From: Zizania palustris
Lineage: Eukaryota; Streptophyta; Magnoliopsida; Poales; Poaceae
Direction of reading: 5' to 3'
Assembly (NCBI GenBank): GCA_019279435.1
Contig: JAAALK010000286.1
Coordinates: 17,937,931-18,001,930, forward strand
Length of the DNA: 64,000 nucleotides
Below are positions 41,591 to 52,140 of this stretch, one piece after another. The translations under genes and the position numbers were made by a program. How positions within the stretch are numbered: position 1 is the first letter of the stretch; the number at the start of each line of letters is the position of its first letter. Below the pieces are notes generated by a model. That model had not been told where the DNA came from. It saw only the letters and a program-made list of their open reading frames with translations, and did no database searches.

Positions 41591-43470
41591 CTAGACTTCC
41601 ATGTCTCCCCTAAACAGAGACAAAAGACCTTGAGTACTCAGTGCTGGGGTTAGTAATAAATTGTTTAGGTATCCAACACTAAACAACTCGAGAGTTAGGC
41701 AAAACAGAAGACTGCGTAGGATGAGAATCATAATGAAAGAGAGGTGTTCTTGCAAAATGTTGGAATCTCCTAAAATGACTTGGACTAAAACCTCTGACAC
41801 GTGGTCTAACATCATATGAAGCATGATGTAAACCATGATGGCTATAGTCACTCATATAATCACGAGGAGCCTCAAAATTAGAATAAGAGCGATAATCATA
41901 CTCATGCAAACTAGAAGATGGATAATACAAATCATGAAAGTTCATAGCATGAGCACGACATTCATTCTTGATACGACAATAACAAAAACCAATCAAATGA
42001 CCTACACGATGACAATAAGAGCAATAAAAAACTTTTTTGTGTGTAGGTTAATAAGTTTCTGGTGCAAACCTCACAGTTTTTCTTGGTTTGTGCTTGGAGT
42101 CTGTCTTGCGTGGTGAAATGATTATCCTTGTAGGTTGGGTAAGATTTTTGGATTTCTAAGTGGTGTCTAACTGTGCTCTCTCTTTCTCAAGGGTAGTAGG
42201 TAGAGTGAACACAATTTTTCTTGGGGTATTTGGTTTAGTTCTCTCATAACCCAACCCTAGAGCTAACCCTGCCCTGTCAGCACACATTTTAGTTTTATCC
42301 AAAAGCAAGTCCATTTTACCCTTCCCTTCGGTACACTTATCCACCATGGAAAGTAGATAATCATTCTCACACTTAAGATTTTCGACTTGCTCTCTAGAGA
42401 AGTTGAGTTGGTCCTTAAGAATGATGCGGATGGAACATGATGGTTGCACATCCTTAGAACACTCAGCACTCTCCAATCTAGCCTTAAGTTCATCAACATG
42501 CTTATCTCTCAAAGTAATGCTTTCAACAAGTAAAGAACAATTCAAGCATTCATTGATGACACAAGGACTAGAATCCACCTCCAAAAGTTGTTTCTAAACA
42601 TTTTCAAGTATTTCAAGATTTTGAGCATGAATTAGACACAACTGAGCAAGTTCATTCATTACAACAAGACATGACTCACATTCAACATTTTCAGACTAAG
42701 ACTTCAACATGACAACTTCAATATAAAGAGATTCAATTTTGGATTTTAGTTCCTTTCGTTCTTTAGCAACAAGTTTGAGTAGTCTATCCTATGAAATGAT
42801 TGCATCATGTAATTCATCGTTTTAAACAAGAAGCTGGTCATGAGATAAACTAACCTCAGATGAGTCTAGCTCATCGTTGTTGTGCTAGTCATTGGCCATG
42901 AAGCAGAGGCCGTTGAAGTCATTTTTCTTTTCCTTTTTTTCTTCATTCTTGCATGACTCTTCTTCATCGGAGCTTGGCTCCTCACTTGAAGTGTTGTCAA
43001 TGTCGCTAAGAGCAGCCACAAACGCTCTAGCCACTCTTTTTTCCACTTTTCCTCTCTTGCCTTTGAAGAAGGGTTTTTTGTCTCTTTTTTGGTGTTTGTG
43101 TTTATGTTCATTCTTTCCTTTCAGTTTTGGGGAATTGGCTTTGATATGATTAAGATCACCGCACTCAAAACATCCTCGATAGCCTCCTCTCCATTGATCT
43201 CTTCTATCATTGTAGAATCTAGTGAACCTTTTGATTATGAGAGCAAGCTCCTCATCGTCCAATGTGTCCACATGTTCTTTTGTGATAGAGACCAAAGAAG
43301 ACAAGGCAAAAACTCTAGAAAAACACAAACTCCAGACAAGTTACCTCCAGATGAGGTGCCACTGCTAGAACTGGAAACTAGTGCAATAGATTGTGGCAAA
43401 GAGTTCCCAATTTCAGAACAAGATTCCTTGGCGATCTCGGTGGACTTAAGCTTACTAAAAAGTTCATCGC
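41591..43470 (-). pseudogene. Cop-4 gag, 3' part, mutated
   Basis: From 43470 leftwards: the part beginning FALSSLVSITKEHVDTLDDEE, then a knuckle at about 43,130-43,180 reading CFECGDLNHIKANS, in which the last Cys has become Ser. A Lys-rich block, VARAFVAALSDID and an acidic Ser/Glu block follow. The coiled coil with Cys pairs is at 42584-42156. A second knuckle region (about 42,030-41,940) has its first Cys pair disturbed. It is cut at 43470 by Gyp-2, so the N-terminal third is missing. The intact site near 42,800 documents where Gyp-1 landed in Cop-1. Confidence 0.85.
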
Positions 43471-43966
43471 TGTTGGGGGAAAATGCTTCACTTTCAGGAC
43501 TTAGAGATTAATAGTTCGAAAGGACTTATCAGCTTCGGAGATGATGGGCTCATACTCCAAGGTGGAGGAGTTGTTAAGCCGAAGGGTGCTTCGACTTGCG
43601 ATCCGAAGGAACCCTCCGCAAGATATGAGGCTTGGGAGCCAAATGACAGGATTGATAAGATGTTTGACTTATCTACTTGCTTCGGGTAGATTTTACCATT
43701 TTAACCCTGTTCCGGGTACCGAATAGTTTCCACTATGTTGGTTGTAATTGAGGGGTAAATAGGTCGTTTCCTTAGACATTTTTGTCTATAAATACCCCCT
43801 CCTTACCCTGTAATAGGCATCGAATACTCAGCTATGCTAATACACATATTCAGACTACTTAAGCTATTATCCAATTCGGAGGCTTGAGATAGTCCTTAAA
43901 CATGAACTCGCTGTTTGTCTGTTCTTGATCTCAGAGAACCTATTAGCGTAATATTTTATGCCAATA
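43471..43966 (+). repeat. Gyp-2 5' LTR
   Basis: 496 bp, TGTTGGGGG to TGCCAATA, with TATAAATA at 43787-43794. It is colinear with the Gyp-3 LTR (495 bp), including CCGAATAGTTTCCACTATG, but clearly diverged from it. Confidence 0.9.
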
Positions 43967-43968
43967 GT

Positions 43969-43987
43969 TGGCGCCGTCCGTGGGGAG
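43969..43987 (+). other. Gyp-2 primer-binding site
   Basis: TGGCGCCGTCCGTGGGGAG. The TGGCGCC start is the kind used by Tat/Athila-group elements (tRNA-Asp-like primer, family knowledge). Confidence 0.85.
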
Positions 43988-44172
43988 CCTAGTTCTAGAA
44001 GCTAGTTCTCTACTACTGATTGCACTTCGAAGAGCACTTACGGAGGGAGCCTCGGAGTTTCAAGATTCCGCGCACCCTTCGGTAAGGGGCTTCCTAGTGT
44101 GGTTCGAAGGCCTTCCCTCGCCTTCCCAGACCAATCGAAGTCCTCGGTCTTCGGACCTCTCCGTTACTAGCT

Positions 44173-45602
44173 ATGCCTCCCAAGCGAAGCCAAACCTCGA
44201 GTCCTCTCTGAAGGTCCCCTCGGACCAACGGAGCTGGACCCTTAGCTGTTCCAACAGCTCTCGAGGGCGCTGCTGTGCGTCGAGTGCCCAGAGGCCCTCG
44301 GGCTACTCCTACGGTGCTCCAAATTGATTATGTCAGTTCCTAAGACCCAGAGCTACCCTCCGACGAAGACGAAGACCTTCCTGAGGCTGAGGCTACTCAG
44401 ATAGCGCGGCTTCAGGAGGAAGTGGCTAGATTGAGGCAAGAGGCCGCTGATCGCCTCTGCTCCCAAGCCTCCACCGAGACTCCATAAGGGCCCCAAGACA
44501 GTGGTGCTCGCAATCTTCCCGAAGCTGTTCAAGTCCCGGAGGAGGCTAAGAACGCATCTTTCGACGATGAGTATCCGCTACATTCGGACTTGCAAAGGGT
44601 GCCTTTCGATCCCAGGTTCAAGGCCTCGAAGTTGCACAAGTGCTCCGGTGGGTTAGACCCCGGAGAATTCGCTCGCTCATACGCCCTGGCGATTGAAGCA
44701 AGCAGAGGGGTGCGCAACACTATGGAAAAGTGTTTCCCCCTCGCTCTCGAAGGTGTGGCGCTCCGATGGTTCTAGTCCTTGAAGCTAGGATCGATCAGAT
44801 CGTGGGAGCAGTTGAAGAGGAAGTTTGTAAGCCACTTGCAGGGTACCTTTGTGGCTCCAATGTCAACAAGGAGCTTGTTCTAGGTGAAGCAGCGAGCAGG
44901 AGAAACGCTTCAGGAATACTTCACACGCTTTGCCCACACCAAGTCACAGATCAAGGGCTTGTCTACCTCTTCGATAGTCGACGCCGCCCGCGAAGGGGTG
45001 CTGAACCCCGATCTCCTCAGCAAGCTCCATCGGAAGCCTATGTCATCCATGGCACAACTGATGGCAAACTTCAAACAGTATGCCAAGGCGGAGGAGGGCT
45101 GCCTTCGATGAGCCGTAGCACCCGCACTAGCCCTCCGGGAAGTGAAGACGGAGCCCGAAGCCTCAGCTCCTCTACAACCCCCTCAAGACAATCGCTTCAA
45201 CGAACACAAGCGAGGAAAGAAGCATTTCCGCTCGGAGGTGTTAAGCATCGCACCCTCCATCCCAAAGGCACCTGCCAGTTATCAGCAGGCGCATGGCTAC
45301 AAGGCTGGAGCACCGAAGCCTCAAGAAAGAGTACCTAGCAGGCGCCAGAGTTTTTTCTGCTGCGTGCATGGCGACAATAGAAGCCATGACATGAAGGACT
45401 GCAAGACGGTGTTAGCCCTTCGGGGTGACTACCTAGGACAAAGTACCGGGCAGGGTACTTCAGATCGAGCCCCACCAGCGGCACGGTCGGAGCCGGTGCA
45501 AATCGTGGCCCGAGCCGGTGTCCCCGAAGCCCCCATGCGACTGCCGGTGGCCAACATTATGCCACCACCAAAGCAGGAAGACCCCAAGACCACGGCAAGC
45601 GA
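44173..45602 (+). pseudogene. Gyp-2 gag, multiple stops
   Basis: The ATG at 44173 begins MPPKRSQ, as in Gyp-3. Blocks visible: an acidic Pro-rich N-terminus; the gag core with RVPFDPRFKASKLHKCSGG and RSYALAIEASRGVRNTM (about 44,595-44,730); KQRAGETLQEYFTRFAHTKSQI (about 44,885-44,955); then LMANFKQYAKAEEG; and a CxxH...H...C knuckle, FCCVHGDNRSHDMKDCK, at about 45,352-45,400. Stops occur at about 44,341, 44,485, 44,773, 44,880 and 45,109. Gag and pol form one frame in this family, so these stops silence everything downstream. Confidence 0.82.
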
Positions 45603-48271
45603 GTGGTCCTGCCCATCTCTAGAGGGGGGACCCTTGGTAACATGTCCAAGAGGCAGCGACGTGAATACGTCCGCGAAGTAGGGCACATTGGGACCTCGAG
45701 TTCTGCGGAGGGAATGCCAGAATGGTCTCATGTGGCCATCTCTTTTACTGCCAGTGATGCCGCGGGGGTGAAGTTCCCCCATGCTGACCCCTTGGTCATT
45801 TCCGCAGATATAGCAAGGGTGGAAGTCCGAAGGATCCTAGTGGACGGCGGGAGCTCCGCAGACATACTTTTCGTCCAGGCCTTCGACCAAATGTGCATAC
45901 CTCGGAATCATCTGCTTCCAGCGGCCCAACCACTTCAAGGCTTCGTAGGTCCACCTCTCGACGCCCTCGACAAAATAGGCCTCGAGGTTGCTTTCGGAGA
46001 GGTGCCCTTGGCCTGGGTGGAGGAGGTGATCTTGAACATCGTCGACGCCCCCTATGCTTACAACGCAATCTTCGGGCGAGGGATGCAGAACCAATTCGGG
46101 GCTATAGCGCATCACAACTATCTTTGTCTCAAAATGCCCACGCAAGGTCGAGTTCTTACTATTTCAGGAGACCAAACTATAGCCCGAAGAATGGAGTATG
46201 GTCACGGCCAGCCGTTGGACCCCTGGCAAGTGCACAGCGTGACGGAGTGCGCAGAAGAGGTTCCGGAGGCTTCGAACTCTTCGAAGGGCCTCTCCCTTAA
46301 ACCAAGCCTAGAAGGTGATGTCGTGACAAAGATAATTTCGAAGGATGGCAAAGAATTCCCAATACAGTTCAGGAAGGGGCTATCCCCAGAGATAGCTGCC
46401 TCGTTGGAAGAAGTCGTCAAGCAAAATTTGGACGTCTTTGCCTGGACTGACGAAGACATCACCGGGGTTGATCGGAGTATCATCGAGCACAGCTTGCTCG
46501 TCAACCCAAAGGATAGGCCAGTACGCCAGGGGCTTCGTAAGCTGTCTATAGAAAGGGCAAGCCTTGCCAAGATCAAAGTAGAAAAATTGTTAAAGGTTGG
46601 CATCATCAAGGAGGTAGCCCATACCGAGTGGTTGGCAAACCCTGTTTTTGTAAGAAAGGACTCGAGCAAGTGGCGCGTGTGTATCAACTTTACTTCATTA
46701 AATAAAGCATGCCCGCGAGACCCCTACCCTATGCCCCGAATAGACAAGTTGGTGGATTCCACAGCAGGCTCCGAATTGCTGAGCTTCCTCGATGCTTATT
46801 CCGGATATCATCAAGTCTGGCTAAAGCGTGAAGGCGAAGCCAAGACAAGTTTTATAACTCCATCTGGGGTATGTTGTTATGTAAGAATGCCTTTCGGCTT
46901 GCGGAATGCCGGAGCCACATTTTCACGTTTAATAGCTAAGGCTCTAGGTCACCAAATAGGTCGGAATGTCAAAGCCTATATGGATGACATTGTAATAAAG
47001 AGTGCTCAAAAGGACCAGCATAGTCTAGACCGAGCTGAAACATTTGAGAGCCTCCGAGCATGTGGAGTACGCCTCAACCCTGAAAAATGTATATTCGGAG
47101 CACAAGCAGGAAAACTGCTAGGGTACTTAGTTTCGAGCAGGGGAAACGAAGCTAGCCCAACGCAGATAAGTGCACTACAAAGAATGGCTCCACCAGGGAA
47201 TTTGAAGCAAGTCCAGAAGTTAGCAGGAAGGCTCGCAGCTCTTAGTAGATTCCTGGCCAGGTCAGCACAACGAAGCCTTCCAATTTTCAAAGCCCTAAAG
47301 GGGTATGAAAGTTTGAACTGGACGCCGGAGTGCCAAAAGAGCTTCAATGATATTAAGGCATACCTCGAAAGCCTGTCAACACTTACTGTGCCCCTCCCGG
47401 AGGAAACACTCCTCCTTTATCTTGCAGCAACAGGCTCCGCAGTAAGTGTAGTACTGGTCAGGGAAGTTGAGCTTAAAGGAAAGCTGGTGCAGAACCCAGT
47501 TTATTTTGTTTCAAAAGCTTTGTCCGGAGCAAAGATAAGATACTCCAAGCTCGAGAAATTTGCTTATGCCATGGTAATGGCCTCGCGGAAGTTAAGGCAT
47601 TACTTTCTGGCGCATAACTTAATTGTTCCTACCTCGTACCCTCTTGGTGATATGCTCGGAAGCAAGGATTCTACGGGGAGGATCGGGAAATGGGCTGTTG
47701 AGCTAGCCCCCTTCGGAATTTCCTTCACGGCAAGAATAGCTATCAAATCCCAAATCATAGCTGACTTCGTAGCAGAGTAGACTTCATCTGTAGTTTGGAC
47801 TCCGGACGAGCCCTCCGAAGGTTTATGGACAATATTTTCTGACAGAGCTTATCAGGCATCTGGTGCCGGAGCTGGAGCGGTCATTATATCACCATCAATG
47901 CAAAAGGCCATGTATTCTGCTAGGCTCAACTTTAAGACCACCAATAATATCGCAGAATACGAAGGGGTCCTGCTAGGCCTCCGAAAGGCAAAGGCACTTG
48001 GAGCAGCCAGGATAATAATTAAAACAGATTCCCAAGTCGTCGCAGGTCATGCCGATAAAAGCTTCCAAGCAAAGAACCCACATCTAGCGAAGTACCTGGA
48101 GGAAATTCGCAAGACTGAAGCAGCATTCAAAGGATTTTCTGTTTGATGCATCCCTCGAGCAGATAATCAACTCGCAGATATTCTAGCAAAGGCTGAAGCC
48201 GGAGCATTGGACCTCCCGGAGGGTGCTTTCTATGAAGAATTAGTCAAGCCTACAGTCAATCAAATACCCCC
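45603..48271 (+). pseudogene. Gyp-2 pol, truncated
   Basis: The first 726 codons are open. They show the protease active site LVDGGSSADILF (about 45,838); reverse transcriptase with PFGLRNAGATFS and catalytic YMDDIVIKS (about 46,980); and RNase H (about 47,290-47,700). TAG at 47778 interrupts just before the second, archaeal-type RNase H typical of Tat elements. That domain shows FSDRAYQ, where Gyp-3 has YSDGAFQ, then NIAEYEG and KTDSQVVAG, and is stopped at 48144. The sequence ends at about 48,271, before the integrase. The protein would have supplied protease and replication enzymes to the element. This copy is dead by stops and truncation. Confidence 0.88.
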
Positions 48272-49698
48272 CGGAGGGTGCTCATTCTCAACGAGTGTCC
48301 TCTTCAACTTGTGCCACTGTGTCTCTTCTGCTAATCTTTTACTAGCAATAATTCTCTTTAGCCTTGGAATCAATGGAAAATGCTGCAATACCTTTTGAGA
48401 ACCATGATTTCTTCCTTCTGAATCCTTCCATCTTGATACACCACATATAGGGCATTCATTTCTTTTGGCATGTTCCTTCCTGAATAAAAAACAATTATTT
48501 GGGCACACGTGAATTGAATCATATCTAAGGGTGCGTTTGGTTCTGCTTTTCAAATCTGCTTCTGCTGTGAAAAAGCAGAAGCTGAACCAAACGGGTTTAC
48601 CAAAACTGCTTCTGCTGTGAAAAAGCAGCTTTTTTCTAGTACAAATTTGGAAGCAGACTGGACCCTGCTTTTCTGCTTTTGCTTTTCTGCTTTTCTGATT
48701 TTTAGTTCATATTAAAAAGTATGAATTCAAGGTGTCTTAATTTATTTAACATTATTATGGTTTGTATTGCATTGCACAATTTCATGAGATAATATGTGAT
48801 TGTCGATTACTTTATAAGATAAACTATGCACTTTTTTATTTATCTAATATATTTTTTAGTTATTTAGTTGCATCAATGTTGAGTGTTTCCTATTTATATA
48901 TAGGTATAGAATATTATAATGATGAAAATTAAGTAAGTTATAAAAACAGTCAGCTCACAGCAGTTTTTTCACAGCAGCTTCAACCAAACGGCTTTTAGCT
49001 TTTTCACAGCAGGCAGCTCACAGTAGCTTTTTCACAGCAGGCAACTCACAGCAGCTTTTTCACAGCTCACAGCAGAACCAAACACACCCTAAGTCCCAAT
49101 GCATGAATAAATTTCTTTGCTTCTTCAAATGATGTGGGGATACAACAAGCTCGGAATGCCACCGATAATAACTTTAGTATTGCAGTGAATGCAACATTGC
49201 TAATTCGATAAAATGACTTTATATGAAGTAACTTCACCACAAATGAAAATCTTGTGTAAGTTGCACTGGGGTAAAGTTCTTGCTTCATTTCTTCTAATAT
49301 AGTAGTAAACATACATTTTCTTGCATCTTGATCTCCAGATGTGTACAACTCTTCTACCATATTAGGAATTCTATCATCATAGTCATCTTCATCAACCTCA
49401 TTCATTCTAGCATCCTCATTCACACAATTATGTTCAATCTGATGGCCATTCTCATTAAGTCCTTCATCCAGTAGTTTCCCGTGATGTATCCACCTTGTAT
49501 AAGTGCTAGCCATCCCATGAATATACAAGTGATCCTCCAGCTATCCAAAATGTCCATGAATTCGATTCAAACACCTTCTACAAGGACATAATATCTCTTT
49601 ATTCACATCAAATCTGCCAAAAACAAACTCATGAACTCGTCGGCCTCATCCAAATGTGCCTTTCTAAACAACCTACTATTGATCCAAATTCTATCCAT
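48272..49698 (-). pseudogene. CACTA transposase (TNP2-like), N-terminal part
   Basis: On the minus strand a start MDRIWINSRLFRKAHLDEAD lies at 49698, followed by a stop-containing Cys-rich segment. MYIHGMASTYTRWIHHGK (from 49528) and an acidic stretch follow, then FEEAKKFIHALGL (about 49,090). The MITE interrupts here, and the frame resumes with RYDSIHVCPNNCFLFRKEH, the CPICG motif and FPLIPRLKRIIASK (48528 to about 48,285). These are signature motifs of the conserved N-terminal region of CACTA TNP2 transposases. Removing the MITE plus one TAA joins the two halves in frame. The catalytic domain that should follow is absent. Stops upstream (about 49,530-49,600) make it non-functional. Confidence 0.82.
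48529..49089. mobile_element. 561-bp MITE, PIF/Harbinger (Tourist-like)
   Basis: Terminal inverted repeats GGGTGCGTTTGGTTCTGC and GCAGAACCAAACACACCC are flanked by TAA on both sides (48526-48528, 49090-49092). No coding capacity. The right half contains a ladder of AGCTTTTTCACAGCAG units spaced about 30 bases apart (about 48,955-49,075) whose complement, CTGCTGTGAAAAAGCAG, occurs near the left end, so the ends can fold together. Confidence 0.88.
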
Positions 49699-50120
49699 CT
49701 GCATCACAGTTGAAAAAAATCAAGATTAGCATCACTTCACATAAATGAAACAAAATTAAGAATGTAAGAACACAAAACAAACCTAATGGAGCATGAGAGA
49801 GGGTGATGTAGATCTAGTAGGGAGCGAAACGTGGTCAATTCCAGGGTAGTTGTGCCTACGGTAGGGGACAGCACGACAGCCATAAAGGGGAGGCGCGATG
49901 GCGGCAAGTGGGAGGCACGACGGCGGCAAGGGGGCGGCGCGGCGGTGGCAAGGGGCGGTGGCAAGGGGGCAGTGCGGCATGTGTGCTGACCAAGCATAAA
50001 GAACTAATTTTTATTCTTCGTTACATCTATTTATAGTACATAAGAATGCCATTTGCTTCGTGAAATCAAAATGGTGCAGTGGTAGGGTCGTTGGTGGCGA
50101 ACTGAGAAGGTCTTGGGTTT
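49699..50120. other. CACTA upstream region and flank of Gyp-3
   Basis: A G+C-rich stretch (about 49,850-49,980) of GGCGGCAAGGGG-like repeats lies upstream of the transposase. Open frames there are compositional. The last 55 bases, ATGGTGCAGTGGTAGGGTCG to TCTTGGGTTT, resemble the A-box half of a tRNA-derived SINE, cut by Gyp-3 at 50120. No gene is called. Confidence 0.4.
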
Positions 50121-50615
50121 TGTTGGGGGAAAATATTCCATCTTCAGGGTTATTGCAGTGACAAGATAAAGACTGGTGATTAAGCCGAAGACTTCCAGCA
50201 TATAGCTTCGGAGATACATTGAATCAAGTTCGAAGTATGATGACGAACTCTAGTTCGGAGTATATCTTCGAACTTGGATTCTTCCGGGAGCTTCTTTGCC
50301 AGCTAAGATGGAAGACTTATCTTCTTTCTCATTAGATTAGTCTTTTACCATTTTAGCCCTATTAAGGGTACCGAATAGTTTCCACTATGTCGGTTGTATT
50401 AGAGGGGTAAAAAGGTCTTTTCCTTAATGTTTAGGCCTATAAATACCCCCCGTTTTACCCTGTAATACGGACTGAATACAAGTTATTCAATACACACTTT
50501 CGAACTATTCTAAGTTATTATCTTTTCGGAGGCTTGGAATAGTTTCCTTCACAAACACTTCGTTTGTTAGTTTCTAATCTTCAGAAACCTGTTAGCGTAA
50601 TCTTTTACGCCAACA
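50121..50615 (+). repeat. Gyp-3 5' LTR
   Basis: 495 bp, TGTTGGGGG to ACGCCAACA, with TATAAATA at 50438-50445. It is rich in CTTCGGA/TTCGAA strings, like the rest of the element. Confidence 0.93.
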
Positions 50616-50617
50616 GT

Positions 50618-50636
50618 TGGCGCCATCCGTGGGGAA
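50618..50636 (+). other. Gyp-3 primer-binding site
   Basis: TGGCGCCATCCGTGGGGAA, two bases after the LTR; TGGCGCC type. Confidence 0.87.
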
Positions 50637-50677
50637 CCTAGTCCAAGAAACTTCGTTCTCTACCAACTTCTCACAAC

Positions 50678-52140
50678 ATGCCTCCTAAGCGGAGTGCAGC
50701 TGGTAATCCTGTTCGGAGGTCCCCTCAGACCTCCGGAGTAAGATCTTCAGATACAGTTGAGGTCGGAGGACCTTCGACATTTCCTCCACCTCAAACTCCG
50801 GAAGGGATTCCCATTCCTCGAGCACATGGAGTTCCTCCGCCAACTCCATCTATACTTCGGCCAGCTGGAGTCCCTCTTCCACCTCAAGTTCCACTTCGAA
50901 CTGATCCCTACAGTTCTCAAGACCCGAAAGATCCTTCCGGAGGAGATGAAGACAGTCTTGGTGATATGGCCGCTCAAATGGCCAGTCTCCAAGCCGAAGT
51001 TGCAAGGTGGCGGCAAGAAGACGCGAATAGGCTTCGTTCTCAAGCCACCCCAACCATTCCCGAAGTGCCCGAAGACGACGAGGTTATTTATCCCGAAGCC
51101 CCAGAGAATGCTTCCTTCGATACCGAGTCTCTGCTGCATCCCGAGTTGCAGAAAGTACGCTTCGACCCCAAGTTCAAAACTTCGAAGCTTTGCAAGTATG
51201 CCGGAGATGAAGATCCTGGAGAATTTGTTCGTTCTTATGCTCTAGCAATTGAAGCCAGTGGGGGAGTGCGGGACACTATGGCAAAATGCTTTCCCCTAGC
51301 TCTGCAAGGAGTGGCATTGCGGTGGTTCTGGTCTTTGAAGCCAGGATCAATTAATTCATGGGGGCAGCTGAAGAAGAAGTTCGTAAGCAATTTCCAAGGC
51401 ACCTTTGTGCCCCCAATGTCAACGGGAAGTCTTTTCCAGGTGAAGCAGCTCCTTGGAGAGACATTGAGGCAATACTTCAAGCGCTTCGCTCATACGAAGT
51501 CGCAGATTCAAGGGTTAACTATGTCTTCAGTAGTTGACGCAGCTCGAGAAGGAGTCATTCATCCAGGCCTCCTTGATAAACTTCACTAGAAAAGCATATC
51601 TTCTGTTTCTCAGTTGATGTCATATTTCGAAGAGTATGCAAGGTCAGAAGAAGGATGGCTTCGAAGAACTGCTGCAACCCCGTCTATACTGCAAGAAGTG
51701 AAATTGGAAGTGAAAACTTCAGCACAGCCACAAGGGCCTAGCTTTGAGGTTCAGCATGACAGGCGTAGGGGGCAAAAGCATCCTCGTTCAGAAGTTCTAA
51801 ACATTGCACCCCCGCAGAAGTTTGCTCAAAGAGCTCCGCAACCATCAGGAAGCAAGACCAGTGGCTGGAGGCCGCCAGGGAAACCAGCTGGCAAAGGCCA
51901 GACCTTGTTCTGCTGTATCCATGGTGAAAACTGGAGCCATGCAACTGATACTTGCAAGGCTATACTTGCTCTGAGAGGAGAGTATCTGGAAAGAACTTCG
52001 GGTCAAGGCACTACTGACCGAGTTCCAGCTGAAGTGCGTCCGGAGCCTGTCCAAGCTGTGGCGTGGATAGAGAACTTCGATTCAGCAAGACGCCCTTCGG
52101 TGGTCAATATTATGCCACCTCCGAAGCAAGAAGAGGGGCA
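50678..52140 (+). pseudogene. Gyp-3 gag, one stop
   Basis: MPPKRSAAG start, then a Pro-rich stretch to about residue 100, a short heptad segment (MAAQMASLQAEVARWRQE) and an acidic patch. The gag core has RFDPKFKTSKLCKYAGDEDP, FVRSYALAIEASGG and LRQYFKRFAHTKSQI (about residues 165-290). TAG at 51587 interrupts. Beyond it the same frame carries MSYFEEYARSEEG and the knuckle FCCIHGENWSHATDTCK (about 51,907-51,957). Gag runs in frame into pol, so a single polyprotein was the ancestral product. Confidence 0.88.

Larger units (their letters stand above)
37929..43470 (-). mobile_element. Cop-4: decayed Ty1/copia element, cut in gag by Gyp-2
   Basis: Minus-strand order: gag (43470-41591), pol (about 41590-38497), 3' UTR (38496-37929), then the LTR it shares with Cop-1. 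Its 5' LTR and gag start would lie beyond Gyp-2 and are outside the window. Gag is of the Cop-1 subtype. All domains are recognisable but carry many stops and frameshifts, so it is among the oldest elements here. Confidence 0.88.
43471..48271 (+). mobile_element. Gyp-2: Ty3/gypsy Tat-lineage element, 5' part only
   Basis: It starts TGTTGGGGGAAAA directly in Cop-4 gag (left flank ATCGC, 43466-43470). The 5' LTR is 496 bp and is followed by a TGGCGCC primer site, gag, protease, reverse transcriptase, RNase H and the start of a second RNase H. The match to Gyp-3 ends at about 48,271, where CACTA sequence begins. The rest, if it exists, lies beyond the window. It carries numerous stops and is older than Gyp-3. 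Confidence 0.88.
48272..50040 (-). mobile_element. CACTA (En/Spm) transposon remnant
   Basis: It is recognised by a TNP2-type transposase on the minus strand. I find no CACTA terminal inverted repeat at the Gyp-2 junction (about 48,271), so the left side is a truncation or rearrangement rather than a clean end. The right limit is uncertain: a minus-strand TATA-like string (plus CTATTTATAG, 50027-50036) may be the transposase promoter. It is split by the MITE at 48529-49089. Confidence 0.7.

Noticed and set aside
49737..49997. Pro/Ala-rich open frame upstream of the CACTA transposase
   Set aside because: G+C-rich low-complexity sequence; possibly 5' UTR or exon of the transposase gene but not supportable.
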